Below are positions 42,225 to 50,691 of a DNA stretch of 64,000 bases, piece after piece. A model generated the notes under the pieces. It was not told the origin of the DNA, did not search any database, and worked only from the letters and a program-made list of their open reading frames with translations. Every line of letters starts with the position of its first letter. Positions within the stretch are counted from its first letter, which is position 1. The DNA is from Streptomyces antnestii (GTDB taxonomy: Bacteria; Actinomycetota; Actinomycetes; Streptomycetales; Streptomycetaceae), in NCBI RefSeq assembly GCF_004005495.1, contig NZ_RZYA01000020.1, forward strand, positions 1-64,000, read 5' to 3'. The position numbers and the translations under genes were made by a program.

Positions 42225-43451
42225 TCAGTCGCTGAGCCGGTCCAGCTGGTCCTGCTGGTCCAGCTGAGCCAGCGTCGCGTTCGACGGCCCGCGGCGGGAC
42301 TGCTCGTCCCGTGCCACGTCCTCCGCGGCGCCGAGGACACGCACCGCGTTGCGCCATGTCAGCTTGGCCAGGTCGGCGTCCGACCAGCCGCGGTCCACGA
42401 GCTCCGCGATCAGGTTCGGGTAACCCGAGACGTCGCCCAGGCCCTCCGGCAGGAACGCCGTGCCGTCGTAGTCGCCGCCGATGCCGACGTGGTCGATGCC
42501 GGCGACCTCGCGCATGTGGTCGAGGTGGTCGGCGACCGTGGACACCGTGGCGACCGGCCGGGGGTGCGCCTCCTCGAAGGCGCGGTGGAGCTTCATCGCC
42601 TCCGGGGACGTGTCCAGGTGGTGGAGGCCGTGCGCGCGCAGGTTGTCGTCCGCGGCGGCCGTCCAGTCGACGGCGGCCTGGAGGACGAACTTCGGTACGA
42701 ACGTGGCCATCGCGACACCGCCGTTGGCGGACAGCCGCTCCAGGACGTCGTCCGGGATGTTGCGCGGGTGGTCGCACACGGCGCGCGAGGACGAGTGGGA
42801 GAAGATCACCGGCGCGACCGACGTGTCGAGCGCGGCCCGCATCGTGGTGGCCGCCACGTGCGAGAGGTCGACCAGCATGCCGGTCCGGTTCATCTCCCGT
42901 ACGACCTCGTGGCCGAACGGCGAGAGGCCGCCGACGCCCGGGTCGTCCGTCGCCGAGTCCGCCCACGCGATGTTGTCGTTGTGCGTGAGCGTCATGTAGC
43001 GCACGCCGAGCGCGTGCAGCGCCCGCAGCGTGGCCAGCGAGTTGTTGATGGAGTGGCCGCCCTCGGCGCCCATGAGGGACGCGATACGGCCCTCGGCGCG
43101 CGCCGTCTCCATGTCCGCGGCGGTGAGCGCGCGGCGCAGGGTGTCCGGGTAGCGCTCGATCAGCTGCTGGACGCAGTCGATCTGCTCCAGGGTGGCGCTG
43201 ACGGCCACGTCGCCTGCCATGTCCGAGCGGACGTACACGGACCAGAACTGCGCGCCGACCCCGCCGGCCCGCAGCCGGGCCAGGTCGGTGTGCAGGTGCG
43301 CGCTCTGGTCGACGGCGATGTCCCGCGCGTCGATGTCGTACGCGACCTGCTCACGCAGCGCCCACGGCAGGTCGTTGTGGCCGTCGACGACGGGGAAGTC
43401 GGCGAGGACCGCGCGGGCCCGCTCCAGTGCCGGCGAGAGCGACGTGGCCAT
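42225..43451 (-). CDS. membrane dipeptidase (renal dipeptidase family, M19)
   Basis: A 408-residue zinc dipeptidase with the full ligand set: VVDGHNDLPWAL, LMGAEGGHSINN, LVDLSHVAATTM, VIFSHSSSRAVC and IGIGGDYDG (reads HVGIGGDYDG). Homologues hydrolyse L,D- or D-containing dipeptides; an orthologous streptomycete enzyme (Sco3058) has been characterised as a close relative of human renal dipeptidase. No signal peptide is seen, so it is cytosolic. ATG 43451 lies five bases from the purE stop, so it forms an operon with purK-purE and the paralogue downstream. Confidence 0.92.
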   Translation of the reverse strand: MATSLSPALERARAVLADFPVVDGHNDLPWALREQVAYDIDARDIAVDQSAHLHTDLARLRAGGVGAQFWSVYVRSDMAGDVAVSATLEQIDCVQQLIERYPDTLRRALTAADMETARAEGRIASLMGAEGGHSINNSLATLRALHALGVRYMTLTHNDNIAWADSATDDPGVGGLSPFGHEVVREMNRTGMLVDLSHVAATTMRAALDTSVAPVIFSHSSSRAVCDHPRNIPDDVLERLSANGGVAMATFVPKFVLQAAVDWTAAADDNLRAHGLHHLDTSPEAMKLHRAFEEAHPRPVATVSTVADHLDHMREVAGIDHVGIGGDYDGTAFLPEGLGDVSGYPNLIAELVDRGWSDADLAKLTWRNAVRVLGAAEDVARDEQSRRGPSNATLAQLDQQDQLDRLSD

Positions 43452-43456
43452 CGCGG

Positions 43457-43984
43457 TCACTTCCCGAAGCCGAAGCCGTTGGAGCCCTCGACCTTGGCGC
43501 GCAGCCGCTTGCCCTTCTCGGTGGCCTGGTCGTTCAGCTCCTGCTGGAACTCCCGCATGCGGCCGAGGAGTTCCTCGTCGTGGGTGGCGAGGATGCGGGC
43601 CGCGAGGAGGCCCGCGTTGCGCGCGCCGCCGACGGACACCGTGGCGACGGGGACGCCGGCGGGCATCTGCACGATGGACAGCAGGCTGTCCATGCCGTCG
43701 AGGTACTTCAGCGGGACCGGGACGCCGATGACGGGCAGCGGGGTCACGGAGGCGAGCATGCCCGGCAGGTGGGCCGCTCCCCCGGCGCCCGCGATGATCG
43801 CCTTGATGCCGCGCTCGGCGGCCTGCTCGCCGTACGCGATCATCTCGCGCGGCATGCGGTGCGCGGAGACGACGTCGACCTCGTAGGGGATCTCGAACTC
43901 GTCGAGGGCCTGGGCGGCGGCTTCCATGACGGGCCAGTCGGAGTCGGAACCCATGACGATGCCGACGACGGGAGACGTGCTCAT
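43457..43984 (-). CDS. purE: N5-carboxyaminoimidazole ribonucleotide mutase
   Basis: PurE (175 residues) moves the carboxyl group of N5-CAIR to make CAIR in purine synthesis. PVVGIVMGSDSDWPVMEAAA, the SAHRMP motif (VVSAHRMPREM), and IIAGAGGAAHLPGMLAS are the class I signature. The ATG overlaps the purK stop by four bases (ATGA), and the two enzymes act consecutively. The Lys/Gly-rich C-terminal tail is slightly longer than in E. coli. Confidence 0.97.
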   Translation of the reverse strand: MSTSPVVGIVMGSDSDWPVMEAAAQALDEFEIPYEVDVVSAHRMPREMIAYGEQAAERGIKAIIAGAGGAAHLPGMLASVTPLPVIGVPVPLKYLDGMDSLLSIVQMPAGVPVATVSVGGARNAGLLAARILATHDEELLGRMREFQQELNDQATEKGKRLRAKVEGSNGFGFGK

Positions 43985-45120
43985 TCGGTGATCGTTCCTC
44001 TGAGGTAGCCGGCTGCGTGACGGGCGCGCTCGAGCACGTCGTCCAGATCGTCGCCGTAGGTGTTGACATGGCCCACCTTGCGGCCGGGCTTCACGTCCTT
44101 GCCGTACATGTGGATCTTGAGCTTGGGGTCGCGGGCCATGCAGTGCAGATACGCGGAGTACATGTCCGGGTAGTCGCCGCCGAGGACGTTGGCCATGACC
44201 GTCCAGGTGGCGCGCGGGCGCGGGTCACCGAGGGGGAGGTCGAGGACCGCGCGGACGTGGTTCGCGAACTGCGAGGTCACGGCGCCGTCCTGGGTCCAGT
44301 GCCCGGAGTTGTGCGGGCGCATCGCCAGTTCGTTGACGAGGATGCGGCCGTCGCTGGTCTCGAAGAGCTCGACCGCGAGATGCCCGATGACACCGAGCTC
44401 CTTCGCGATCCGCAGGGCCAGCTCCTCGGCGCGCAGGGCGAGGCCCTCGTCGAGGTTGGGAGCGGGCGCGATCACCGTGTCGCACACGCCGTCGACCTGC
44501 TGGGACTCGACGACGGGGTAGGCCACGGCCTGGCCGTGCGGGGAGCGGACGACGTTGGCCGCGAGCTCGCGGACGAAGTCGACCTTCTCCTCGGCGAGGA
44601 CGGGGACGCCGGCCTTGAAGGGCTCGGCGGCGTCCTCGGGGGACCGTACGAACCACACCCCCTTTCCGTCGTAGCCGCCGCGCACCGTCTTGAGGATGAC
44701 GGGGAAACCGTCACCCTCCTCGGCGAAGGCCACGACATCCGCGGGGTCCTTCACGAGGCGGTGGCGCGGGCAGGGAGCGCCGATCTCCGTGAGCTTCGCA
44801 CGCATCACACCCTTGTCCTGGGCGTGCACGAGCGCCTCCGGTCCTGGGCGCACGGGGATGCCGTCCGCCTCCAGGGCCCGCAGGTGCTCGGTGGGCACGT
44901 GCTCGTGATCGAAGGTGATCACGTCACAGCCCCGCGCGAAGTCACGCAGCGTGCCGAGGTCGCGGTAGTCGCCTATGACGACATCGCTGACCACCTGCGC
45001 CGCGGAATCCTGTGGAGTGTCACTGAGGAGCTTGAACTTGATGCCGAGCGGGATGCCTGCCTCGTGTGTCATACGAGCGAGCTGACCGCCGCCGACCATG
45101 CCGACTACCGGGAACGTCAC
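43981..45120 (-). CDS. purK: N5-carboxyaminoimidazole ribonucleotide synthase
   Basis: PurK (379 residues) is an ATP-grasp enzyme that carboxylates AIR with bicarbonate and ATP. VGMVGGGQLARMTHEAG is the N-terminal site, FPVILKTVRGGYDGKGV the ATP-grasp Lys loop and NELAMRPHNSGHWT the catalytic end. The GTG at 45120 is preceded by TACTCT with a 6-base gap (45127-45132), so the message is probably leaderless. Its stop overlaps the purE start. Confidence 0.97.
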   Translation of the reverse strand: MTFPVVGMVGGGQLARMTHEAGIPLGIKFKLLSDTPQDSAAQVVSDVVIGDYRDLGTLRDFARGCDVITFDHEHVPTEHLRALEADGIPVRPGPEALVHAQDKGVMRAKLTEIGAPCPRHRLVKDPADVVAFAEEGDGFPVILKTVRGGYDGKGVWFVRSPEDAAEPFKAGVPVLAEEKVDFVRELAANVVRSPHGQAVAYPVVESQQVDGVCDTVIAPAPNLDEGLALRAEELALRIAKELGVIGHLAVELFETSDGRILVNELAMRPHNSGHWTQDGAVTSQFANHVRAVLDLPLGDPRPRATWTVMANVLGGDYPDMYSAYLHCMARDPKLKIHMYGKDVKPGRKVGHVNTYGDDLDDVLERARHAAGYLRGTITE

Positions 45121-45132
45121 ACCCCCAGAGTA
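45118..45132 (-). promoter_or_regulatory. purK -10 box for a leaderless message
   Basis: On the minus strand TACTCT (complement of 45127-45132) is followed by GGGGGT and then GTG. The distance fits a transcription start on the first base of the start codon. Confidence 0.5.
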
Positions 45133-45244
45133 TCGGCCGCCCCGCGGTGTCCGGATTACCGGCGTCCCGGGGGTGCCCGGCGGGCCGCCTGGTTAGCATG
45201 GGCCGGATCGATGGACCGGAACCACGGGGGCTGGGGCGAGCACG

Positions 45245-45754
45245 ATGAACGGACCTGGCGCATGGCGCGCGCGGCTCGACCTGCTCGGCCGCGAGGTCGC
45301 CAAGTTCGGGGCCGTGGGCGCGCTCGGCACCCTTGTGAACTTCGCCGTCTCCAACGTCCTGTGGCACATGACGAGCCTGGCGGCGGTGCGGGCCAACATC
45401 ATCGCCACGATCGTCGCCATCGCCTTCAACTACGCGGGGTTCCGCTACTTCACCTACCGTGACCGCGACAAGAGCGGCCGGACGAAGGAGCTCACGCTGT
45501 TCCTGGCGTTCAGCGCGGTCGGCCTGGTGATCGAGAACGGTGTGCTGTACGCCGCGATCTACGGCTTCGGCTGGGACAGCTCGCTGCAGCGCAACGTCTT
45601 CAAGTTCGTCGGCATGGGCATCGCGACCCTGTTCCGCTTCTGGTCCTACCGCTCGTGGGTCTTCAAGGCGCTGCCCGCCCGGGAGACCGTCGCGCGTGCG
45701 GAATCGTTCCTGGAGGAGCGGCCCGAACCCACTGATTCACAGCGGACCCGCTAG
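45245..45754 (+). CDS. GtrA family membrane protein
   Basis: A 169-residue GtrA-like protein with four membrane helices (about 18-40, 46-66, 81-104, 112-132). It carries FGAVGALGTLVNFAVSNVLW and FNYAGFRYFTYRD, the family signature, and ends FRFWSYRSWVFK. GtrA proteins flip or support lipid-linked sugars for envelope glycosylation. It is divergent from purK, as in other actinobacteria. Its TAG stop shares the palindrome CTAG with the stop of the convergent histidine kinase. Confidence 0.88.
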   Translation: MNGPGAWRARLDLLGREVAKFGAVGALGTLVNFAVSNVLWHMTSLAAVRANIIATIVAIAFNYAGFRYFTYRDRDKSGRTKELTLFLAFSAVGLVIENGVLYAAIYGFGWDSSLQRNVFKFVGMGIATLFRFWSYRSWVFKALPARETVARAESFLEERPEPTDSQRTR

Positions 45755-47025
45755 CGGACCGTCTCCGGCCCGTCCTCCGGCAGCGACTTCCTGAGCGGCG
45801 TACGCGACAGGAACAGGCCGAACACCGGCGGGTTCGTCTGGAGCATCTCCAGGCGGCCGCCGTCCGCCTCGGCGAGGTCCCGGGCGACGGCGAGGCCGAT
45901 GCCCGTGGAGTTACGGCCGCTGATGGTCCGCTCGAAGATCCTCGCGCCCAGGTCGCCCGGCACGCCGGGCCCCTCGTCGGTGACCTCGACGACGGCCTGG
46001 TTGCCGGTGACGCGGGTGCGCAGGGCGACGGTGCCGCCGCCGTGCATGAGGGAGTTCTCGATCAGCGCGGCGAGGACCTGCGCGACGGCTCCCGGGGTGC
46101 CGACGGCCCTCAGGTGACGCTTGCCGGACGAGACGATGGCGCGGCCCGCGCTGCGGTAGGCCGGGCGCCACTCCTCCAGCTGCTGCTTGATGACCTCGTC
46201 CAGGTCGAAGGAGACCGCGGACCCGGTGCGCGGGTCGCGCGAGTTGGTGAGCAGCCGCTCCACGACGTCCGTGAGCCGCTCGACCTGCGCGAGCGCGATC
46301 GTCGCCTCCTCCTTCACCGTGTCCAGGTCGTCGGTGACGGTGATCTCCTCCAGGCGCATGGAGAGCGCCGTCAGCGGTGTACGCAGCTGATGGGAGGCGT
46401 CGGCCGCCAGGCGCCGCTCGGCGGTCAGCATCCGGGCGATGCGCTCGGCGCTGGAGTCGAGGACGTCCGCGACCCGGTCCAGCTCGGGCACCCCGTAGCG
46501 GCGGTGGCGCGGGCGGGGGTCGCCGGAGCCGAGGCGTTCCGCGGTGGAGGCGAGGTCGGTGAGGGGGGAGGTGAGCCGGTTGGCCTGGCGTACGGCGAGC
46601 AGGACCGCGGCGACGACGGCGAGCAGCGCGACGCCGGCGATGATCAGCAGCGTGCGGCCGACCTCGCGGGTGACGGAGGAGCGGGGCTCCTCGACGGTGA
46701 CCGTCTCGCCCTTCTCGCCCTTGGCGGTGGCCCGGATGACGTCACCCTTGGGGCGCGCGCCGATCTCGATGGGCGCCCGCCCCGGCAGCTCGATCCTGGC
46801 GTGCCGGTCGGGGCCGACCTGGTCCCTGAGGATCGCGCCGCTGACCTGTTCGTCGCCGAGGAGCCGGCTGTCGACGATGCTGACGAGCCGGACCGCCTCG
46901 GAGTCCACCCGCTCCTGGGCGCTGTTGGTGATCGTGCGGGTCTCGACGATGACGAGCGAGACCCCGAAGACGGCGATCACGACGAGCACGACGGCGAGGG
47001 TGGAGTTGATCAGACGGCGGCGCAT
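45751..47025 (-). CDS. sensor histidine kinase
   Basis: The 424-residue kinase has a membrane helix at about 8-28, a short extracytoplasmic sensor region (about 30-120), a second helix (about 124-145), a HAMP linker, the dimerisation/phosphoacceptor helix DASHQLRTPLTAL (His about residue 212) and an ATPase domain (ENSLMHGGG, DEGPGVPGDL, GIGLAVARDLAEADGG). It would phosphorylate the response regulator encoded just upstream. Its signal is unknown. The gene overlaps the end of gtrA by four bases. Confidence 0.92.
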   Translation of the reverse strand: MRRRLINSTLAVVLVVIAVFGVSLVIVETRTITNSAQERVDSEAVRLVSIVDSRLLGDEQVSGAILRDQVGPDRHARIELPGRAPIEIGARPKGDVIRATAKGEKGETVTVEEPRSSVTREVGRTLLIIAGVALLAVVAAVLLAVRQANRLTSPLTDLASTAERLGSGDPRPRHRRYGVPELDRVADVLDSSAERIARMLTAERRLAADASHQLRTPLTALSMRLEEITVTDDLDTVKEEATIALAQVERLTDVVERLLTNSRDPRTGSAVSFDLDEVIKQQLEEWRPAYRSAGRAIVSSGKRHLRAVGTPGAVAQVLAALIENSLMHGGGTVALRTRVTGNQAVVEVTDEGPGVPGDLGARIFERTISGRNSTGIGLAVARDLAEADGGRLEMLQTNPPVFGLFLSRTPLRKSLPEDGPETVR

Positions 47026-47053
47026 GCGTCCCAGTCTCCAGGATCATCCGAAG

Positions 47054-47108
47054 CCCGCGCCCCTGAGAGGGGCGCGGGGAACAGCGCCCCGTAAGGGGCG
47101 CGGGGAAC
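47054..47108. repeat. palindromic intergenic element within the two-component operon
   Basis: CCCGCGCCCCT-GAG-AGGGGCGCGGG forms an 11-bp hairpin (47054-47078). AGGGGCGCGGGGAAC occurs twice (47068-47082 and 47094-47108), the second followed by TGCGCGACCAGCCACGACG. I know this as a highly repeated Streptomyces intergenic sequence. It lies between the response-regulator and kinase genes, where it could reduce kinase expression. Confidence 0.7.
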
Positions 47109-47152
47109 TGCGCGACCAGCCACGACGAAACCCGCAGCCGAAAAGCAGAGCC

Positions 47153-47830
47153 TCAGCTCTTCTCGAACCGGAACCCGACCCCACGCACCGTGGCGATATA
47201 CCGGGGATTGGCCGCATCATCCCCGAGCTTCTTCCGCAGCCACGAGATATGCATGTCCAAAGTCTTGGTCGACGACCACCAGGTCGTGTCCCACACCTCG
47301 CGCATCAACTGGTCCCGGGTGACGACCCGGCCCGCGTCCCGCACCAGGACCCGCAGCAGGTCGAACTCCTTGGCGGTGAGCTGGAGTTCCTCGTCGCCCA
47401 TCCACGCGCGGTGCGACTCCACGTCGATGCGGACGCCGTGCGTGGCGGGCGGCTGCTGCGGCTCGGCGGCGCCGCGCCGCAGCAGGGCCCGTACGCGGGC
47501 GAGCAGTTCGGCGAGGCGGAAGGGCTTGGTGACGTAGTCGTCGGCGCCCGCGTCCAGGCCGACGACGGTGTCCACCTCGTCGGCGCGGGCGGTCAGGATG
47601 AGGACGGGCACCGTGTGCCCCTCGGCGCGCATCCGCCGGGCGACCTCCAGGCCGTCCATGCCGGGCAGTCCCAGGTCGAGTACGACGAGGTCGATGCTGC
47701 CCTGGAGTCCCGCGTCGAGCGCGGTCGGGCCGTCCTCACGCACTTCGACCTCGTAACCCTCCCTGCGCAGGGCGCGGGCCAGTGGCTCCGAGATGGACGC
47801 GTCGTCCTCGGCGAGCAGTACACGGGTCAT
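47153..47830 (-). CDS. OmpR/PhoB-family response regulator
   Basis: A 225-residue regulator: receiver domain 1-118 (LLAEDDASISE, phospho-Asp in VVLDLGLPGMDG, Thr in LILTARAD, Lys in YVTKPF), then a winged-helix DNA-binding domain (about 130-222; LTAKEFDLLRVLVRDAGRVV, TLDMHISWLRKKLGD, IATVRGVGFRFE). It is co-oriented with its kinase but separated by 127 bases holding a palindromic repeat. Targets are unknown. It is not MtrA, which has a different linker and neighbours. Confidence 0.93.
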   Translation of the reverse strand: MTRVLLAEDDASISEPLARALRREGYEVEVREDGPTALDAGLQGSIDLVVLDLGLPGMDGLEVARRMRAEGHTVPVLILTARADEVDTVVGLDAGADDYVTKPFRLAELLARVRALLRRGAAEPQQPPATHGVRIDVESHRAWMGDEELQLTAKEFDLLRVLVRDAGRVVTRDQLMREVWDTTWWSSTKTLDMHISWLRKKLGDDAANPRYIATVRGVGFRFEKS

Positions 47831-48220
47831 GCAGTGATGGTAGTCCGCGCCGGACGGCGCCCGGAGGGTGATCCGGCATGGCCGCGACCCGGCCGATCAG
47901 GCCTGCGGGTGTGGGATGAGACCCTGGAAGGCGCCTTCGAAACCGGGCGAATGGTTCCGCGTGGACCTGTGATCCATGTCTCAAGTCCTTCCATATGCCG
48001 CACTGTCCTGTCGTATGGTGAATGAACGCCCGATGCACTAAAGAGCAACCTTTGGAGCGCACTGCGCGACGAAGGTCTTTTTTATGTGCGAGCTGGTTCT
48101 CACCAGCGCGTTCAAGGAATGACCTGTGGACCGGCCGCCGACGACGGCGCCACACCACAACCCCCCGCACTGGCCGCACGGTCAATCACGACCCGCGACC
48201 CGTACCAGCAAGGAACTTCC
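47831..48220. other. intergenic region, response regulator / POT transporter
   Basis: No gene is apparent. Features are TATGGT at 48014-48019 as a possible -10 facing right, a T-run near 48078-48083, and a small hairpin GCTGGT-TCTC-ACCAGC (48092-48107) in the probable leader of the transporter gene. Confidence 0.45.
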
Positions 48221-49708
48221 ATGGCGACCAGCCTGACGAAGGAATCCACCGGGGCACCCTCCGGCGGCAAGACCTTCTTCGGCCACCCTCGCGGTCTGGC
48301 CACTCTGTTCATGACCGAGATGTGGGAGCGTTTCTCCTACTACGGCATGCGCGCCCTGCTTCCGCTGTACCTGGTGGCCCCCGAGGGGCTCGGCCTCGAC
48401 GCGGGCACGGCCATCGCCATCTACTCCGTCTACGTCTCAACGGTGTACCTGCTCGCCATGCCCGGCGGCTGGTTCGGTGACCGCGTGTGGGGTCCCCGGA
48501 AGACGACGGCCATCGCCGGCGCGATCATCATGATCGGCCACCTGCTCCTGGCCGTACCCGTCAGCGGCATCTTCTACGTCGGCCTGCTCTTCGTGGCCGT
48601 CGGTTCGGGTCTGCTGAAGTCCAACATCTCGACGATGGTCGGCCACCTCTACAACGGCCCGGACGACCCGCGCCGTGACGGCGGCTTCACCGTCTTCTAC
48701 ATGGGCATCAACCTCGGCGCGTTCGCCGCGCCGCTGGTCATCGGCACGGTCGGCCAGAACGTGAACTGGCACCTCGGCTTCGCCCTCGCGGCGGTCGGCA
48801 TGGCGATCGGCCTCGGCCAGTTCCTGCTGGGCACCCGCCACCTGTCGGAGAAGTCCTCGGTCGTCCCGAAGCCCCTGGACCCCGCGGAGCGCGCCGCCAC
48901 GCTGAAGAAGTCGATGATCTGGCTGCTCATCGCGGTCGTCTTCTACGCCATCGTCGTGGGCACCGGCACCTACACCCTGAACTGGGTGATGGTCCCGCTC
49001 ATGCTGGTCGGCCTGATCGTCCCGATCTTCGTCCTGGCGCGCATCAAGCGCGACAAGGAACTGACGACCACCGAGCAGTCCAAGGTCTCCGGCTACATCT
49101 GGTTCTTCGTGGCCGCCGCCGTCTTCTGGATGATCTACGACCAGGGCGGCTCGACCCTGTCGATCTTCGCCGACAGCCACGCCAACACGAGCGTCTTCGG
49201 CTGGGACTTCCCGGTCTCCTGGTTCCAGTCCGTGAACCCGGTGATCATCATGGCCCTGGCCCCGGTCGCCGCCATGATCTGGCTGGCGCTGGCCCGCAAG
49301 GGCAAGGAGCCGAGCACGGTCACCAAGTTCTCGCTCGGTCTGGCCCTCATCGGCATCTCCTTCTTCGTCTTCCTGCTGCCGCTGACGGCCGCGGGCGGCG
49401 GCAAGGTCAGCCCCTGGTGGCTCGTCCTGATCTACTTCGTCCAGACGGTCGGCGAGCTGACCCTCTCCCCCGTCGGCCTCTCGGTCACCACCAAGATGGC
49501 GCCGGCGAAGTACGGCTCCCAGATGATGGGTGTCTGGTTCCTCGCGGTGACCGCGGGCGACGCGGTCACGGGCCTGCTCTCCACGGCCGGCGTCGACCTC
49601 AACGGCACGGGCGTCGTGGGCCTGGAAGCCGCGCTCGCAGTGCTCGCGGGCGGCGCGGTGTTCATGTACCGCAAGAAGGTCAAGGAACTGATGGGCGACG
49701 TCCACTAG
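48221..49708 (+). CDS. POT-family proton-dependent oligopeptide transporter
   Basis: A 495-residue major-facilitator of the PTR2/POT family with about 14 membrane helices. TEMWERFSYYGMRALLPLYL contains the ExxER-like motif at helix 1, and YSVYVSTVYLLAMPGGWFGDRVWGPRKT and GGFTVFYMGINLGAFAAPLVIG are the family signatures. It imports di- and tripeptides with protons. The ATG at 48221 has AAGGA six bases upstream. A strong terminator follows. Peptides could come from envelope turnover or secreted proteases. Confidence 0.93.
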   Translation: MATSLTKESTGAPSGGKTFFGHPRGLATLFMTEMWERFSYYGMRALLPLYLVAPEGLGLDAGTAIAIYSVYVSTVYLLAMPGGWFGDRVWGPRKTTAIAGAIIMIGHLLLAVPVSGIFYVGLLFVAVGSGLLKSNISTMVGHLYNGPDDPRRDGGFTVFYMGINLGAFAAPLVIGTVGQNVNWHLGFALAAVGMAIGLGQFLLGTRHLSEKSSVVPKPLDPAERAATLKKSMIWLLIAVVFYAIVVGTGTYTLNWVMVPLMLVGLIVPIFVLARIKRDKELTTTEQSKVSGYIWFFVAAAVFWMIYDQGGSTLSIFADSHANTSVFGWDFPVSWFQSVNPVIIMALAPVAAMIWLALARKGKEPSTVTKFSLGLALIGISFFVFLLPLTAAGGGKVSPWWLVLIYFVQTVGELTLSPVGLSVTTKMAPAKYGSQMMGVWFLAVTAGDAVTGLLSTAGVDLNGTGVVGLEAALAVLAGGAVFMYRKKVKELMGDVH

Positions 49709-49735
49709 ACGCTGCGCTCTGCTGGTACCTGTACG

Positions 49736-49780
49736 AAGGGCCGCCGCACCGGAATCGGTGCGGCGGCCCTTCGGCTTTTT
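49736..49780 (+). terminator. rho-independent terminator after the POT gene
   Basis: AAGGGCCGCCGCACCG pairs perfectly (16 bp) with CGGTGCGGCGGCCCTT around a GAAT loop, followed by CGGCTTTTTG. It is the only canonical U-tract terminator I found in the window. Confidence 0.92.
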
Positions 49781-49794
49781 GCCCGTGGTCTGCG

Positions 49795-50691
49795 TCAGCG
49801 CAGGGTGAGCGGGGTCTCGGAGGTGACGCGGGTCAGCTTCTCGGGGTTGCGTACGAAGTAGAGGCCGGTGATGCGGGCGTCCTCGAAACGGACGGCGATC
49901 ACGCCGTCGAGCTCGCCGCCCACGTGTACGGCGAGTGCCGGGCTGCCGTTGACCACGGTGGGCTCGCAGGTGATCGTGACCCCGAGCTTGGCGGAACCGC
50001 CGAGGTAGAAGCGGACGATCTTCTCGGCGCCGACGACGGGCCTGAGCGCGGCGCGCTTGACGCCGCCGCCGTCGCTGAGCAGCACGACATCGGGGGCGAG
50101 TACGTCGAGGAGGTCCTGCGGGTTCCCGGTCTCCAGGGCGCGCCGGAAGGACTCAAGGGCCGCCCGGGTCTCCTTCGCGGAGGCCGTCCGGCGGGGCCGG
50201 CGCTCGTCGACGTGCCCGCGGGCGCGGTGCGCGATCTGCCGCACGGCCGCCGGGGTCTTGCCGACGGCCTCGGCGATCTCGTCGTACTCGACCTCGAAGA
50301 CCTCGCGCAGCACGAACACCGCGCGCTCGGTCGGGGTGAGGCTCTCCAGGACGAGCATCATCGCCATCGACATGCTCTCGGCGAGCTCGACGTCCTCGGC
50401 CACGTCCGGCGTCGTGAGCAGCGGTTCGGGCAGCCACTGGCCGACGTACGCCTCCCGGCGGCGATTCACGGTACGCAGCCGGTTGAGCGCCTGCCGGGTC
50501 GTGATCCGCACCAGGTACGCCCGCTGGTCGCGCACCTGCCCGAGGTCGGCCTTGACCCAGCGCAGCCAGGTCTCCTGGAGGACGTCTTCGGCGTCGGCCG
50601 CCGAGCCGAGCATCTCGTAGGCGACTGTGAAGAGCAGGTTGCGGTGGGCGACGAAGGTGTCGGTGGCCGTGTGGTCGCTGCTCTCAGCCAT
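49795..50691 (-). CDS. ECF41-family RNA polymerase sigma factor
   Basis: A 298-residue ECF sigma factor with sigma2 (LLFTVAYEMLGSAADAEDVLQETWLRW), sigma4 (SLTPTERAVFVLREVFEVEYDEIAEAVGKT) and a fused SnoaL-like C-terminal domain. Two ECF41 hallmarks are visible: YVGQWLPEPL in the linker (about 82-91) and NPEKL near the end. The C-terminal domain takes the place of an anti-sigma factor, regulating activity in cis. Its ATG overlaps the upstream oxidoreductase gene by eight bases; ECF41 factors are normally encoded beside such an enzyme, which is usually their target. Confidence 0.93.
   Translation of the reverse strand: MAESSDHTATDTFVAHRNLLFTVAYEMLGSAADAEDVLQETWLRWVKADLGQVRDQRAYLVRITTRQALNRLRTVNRRREAYVGQWLPEPLLTTPDVAEDVELAESMSMAMMLVLESLTPTERAVFVLREVFEVEYDEIAEAVGKTPAAVRQIAHRARGHVDERRPRRTASAKETRAALESFRRALETGNPQDLLDVLAPDVVLLSDGGGVKRAALRPVVGAEKIVRFYLGGSAKLGVTITCEPTVVNGSPALAVHVGGELDGVIAVRFEDARITGLYFVRNPEKLTRVTSETPLTLR

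Noticed and set aside
45751..47830. Identity as MtrA-MtrB
   Set aside because: The neighbours (gtrA, POT) and the absence of lpqB do not fit the mtrAB-lpqB locus, so no gene symbol was given.
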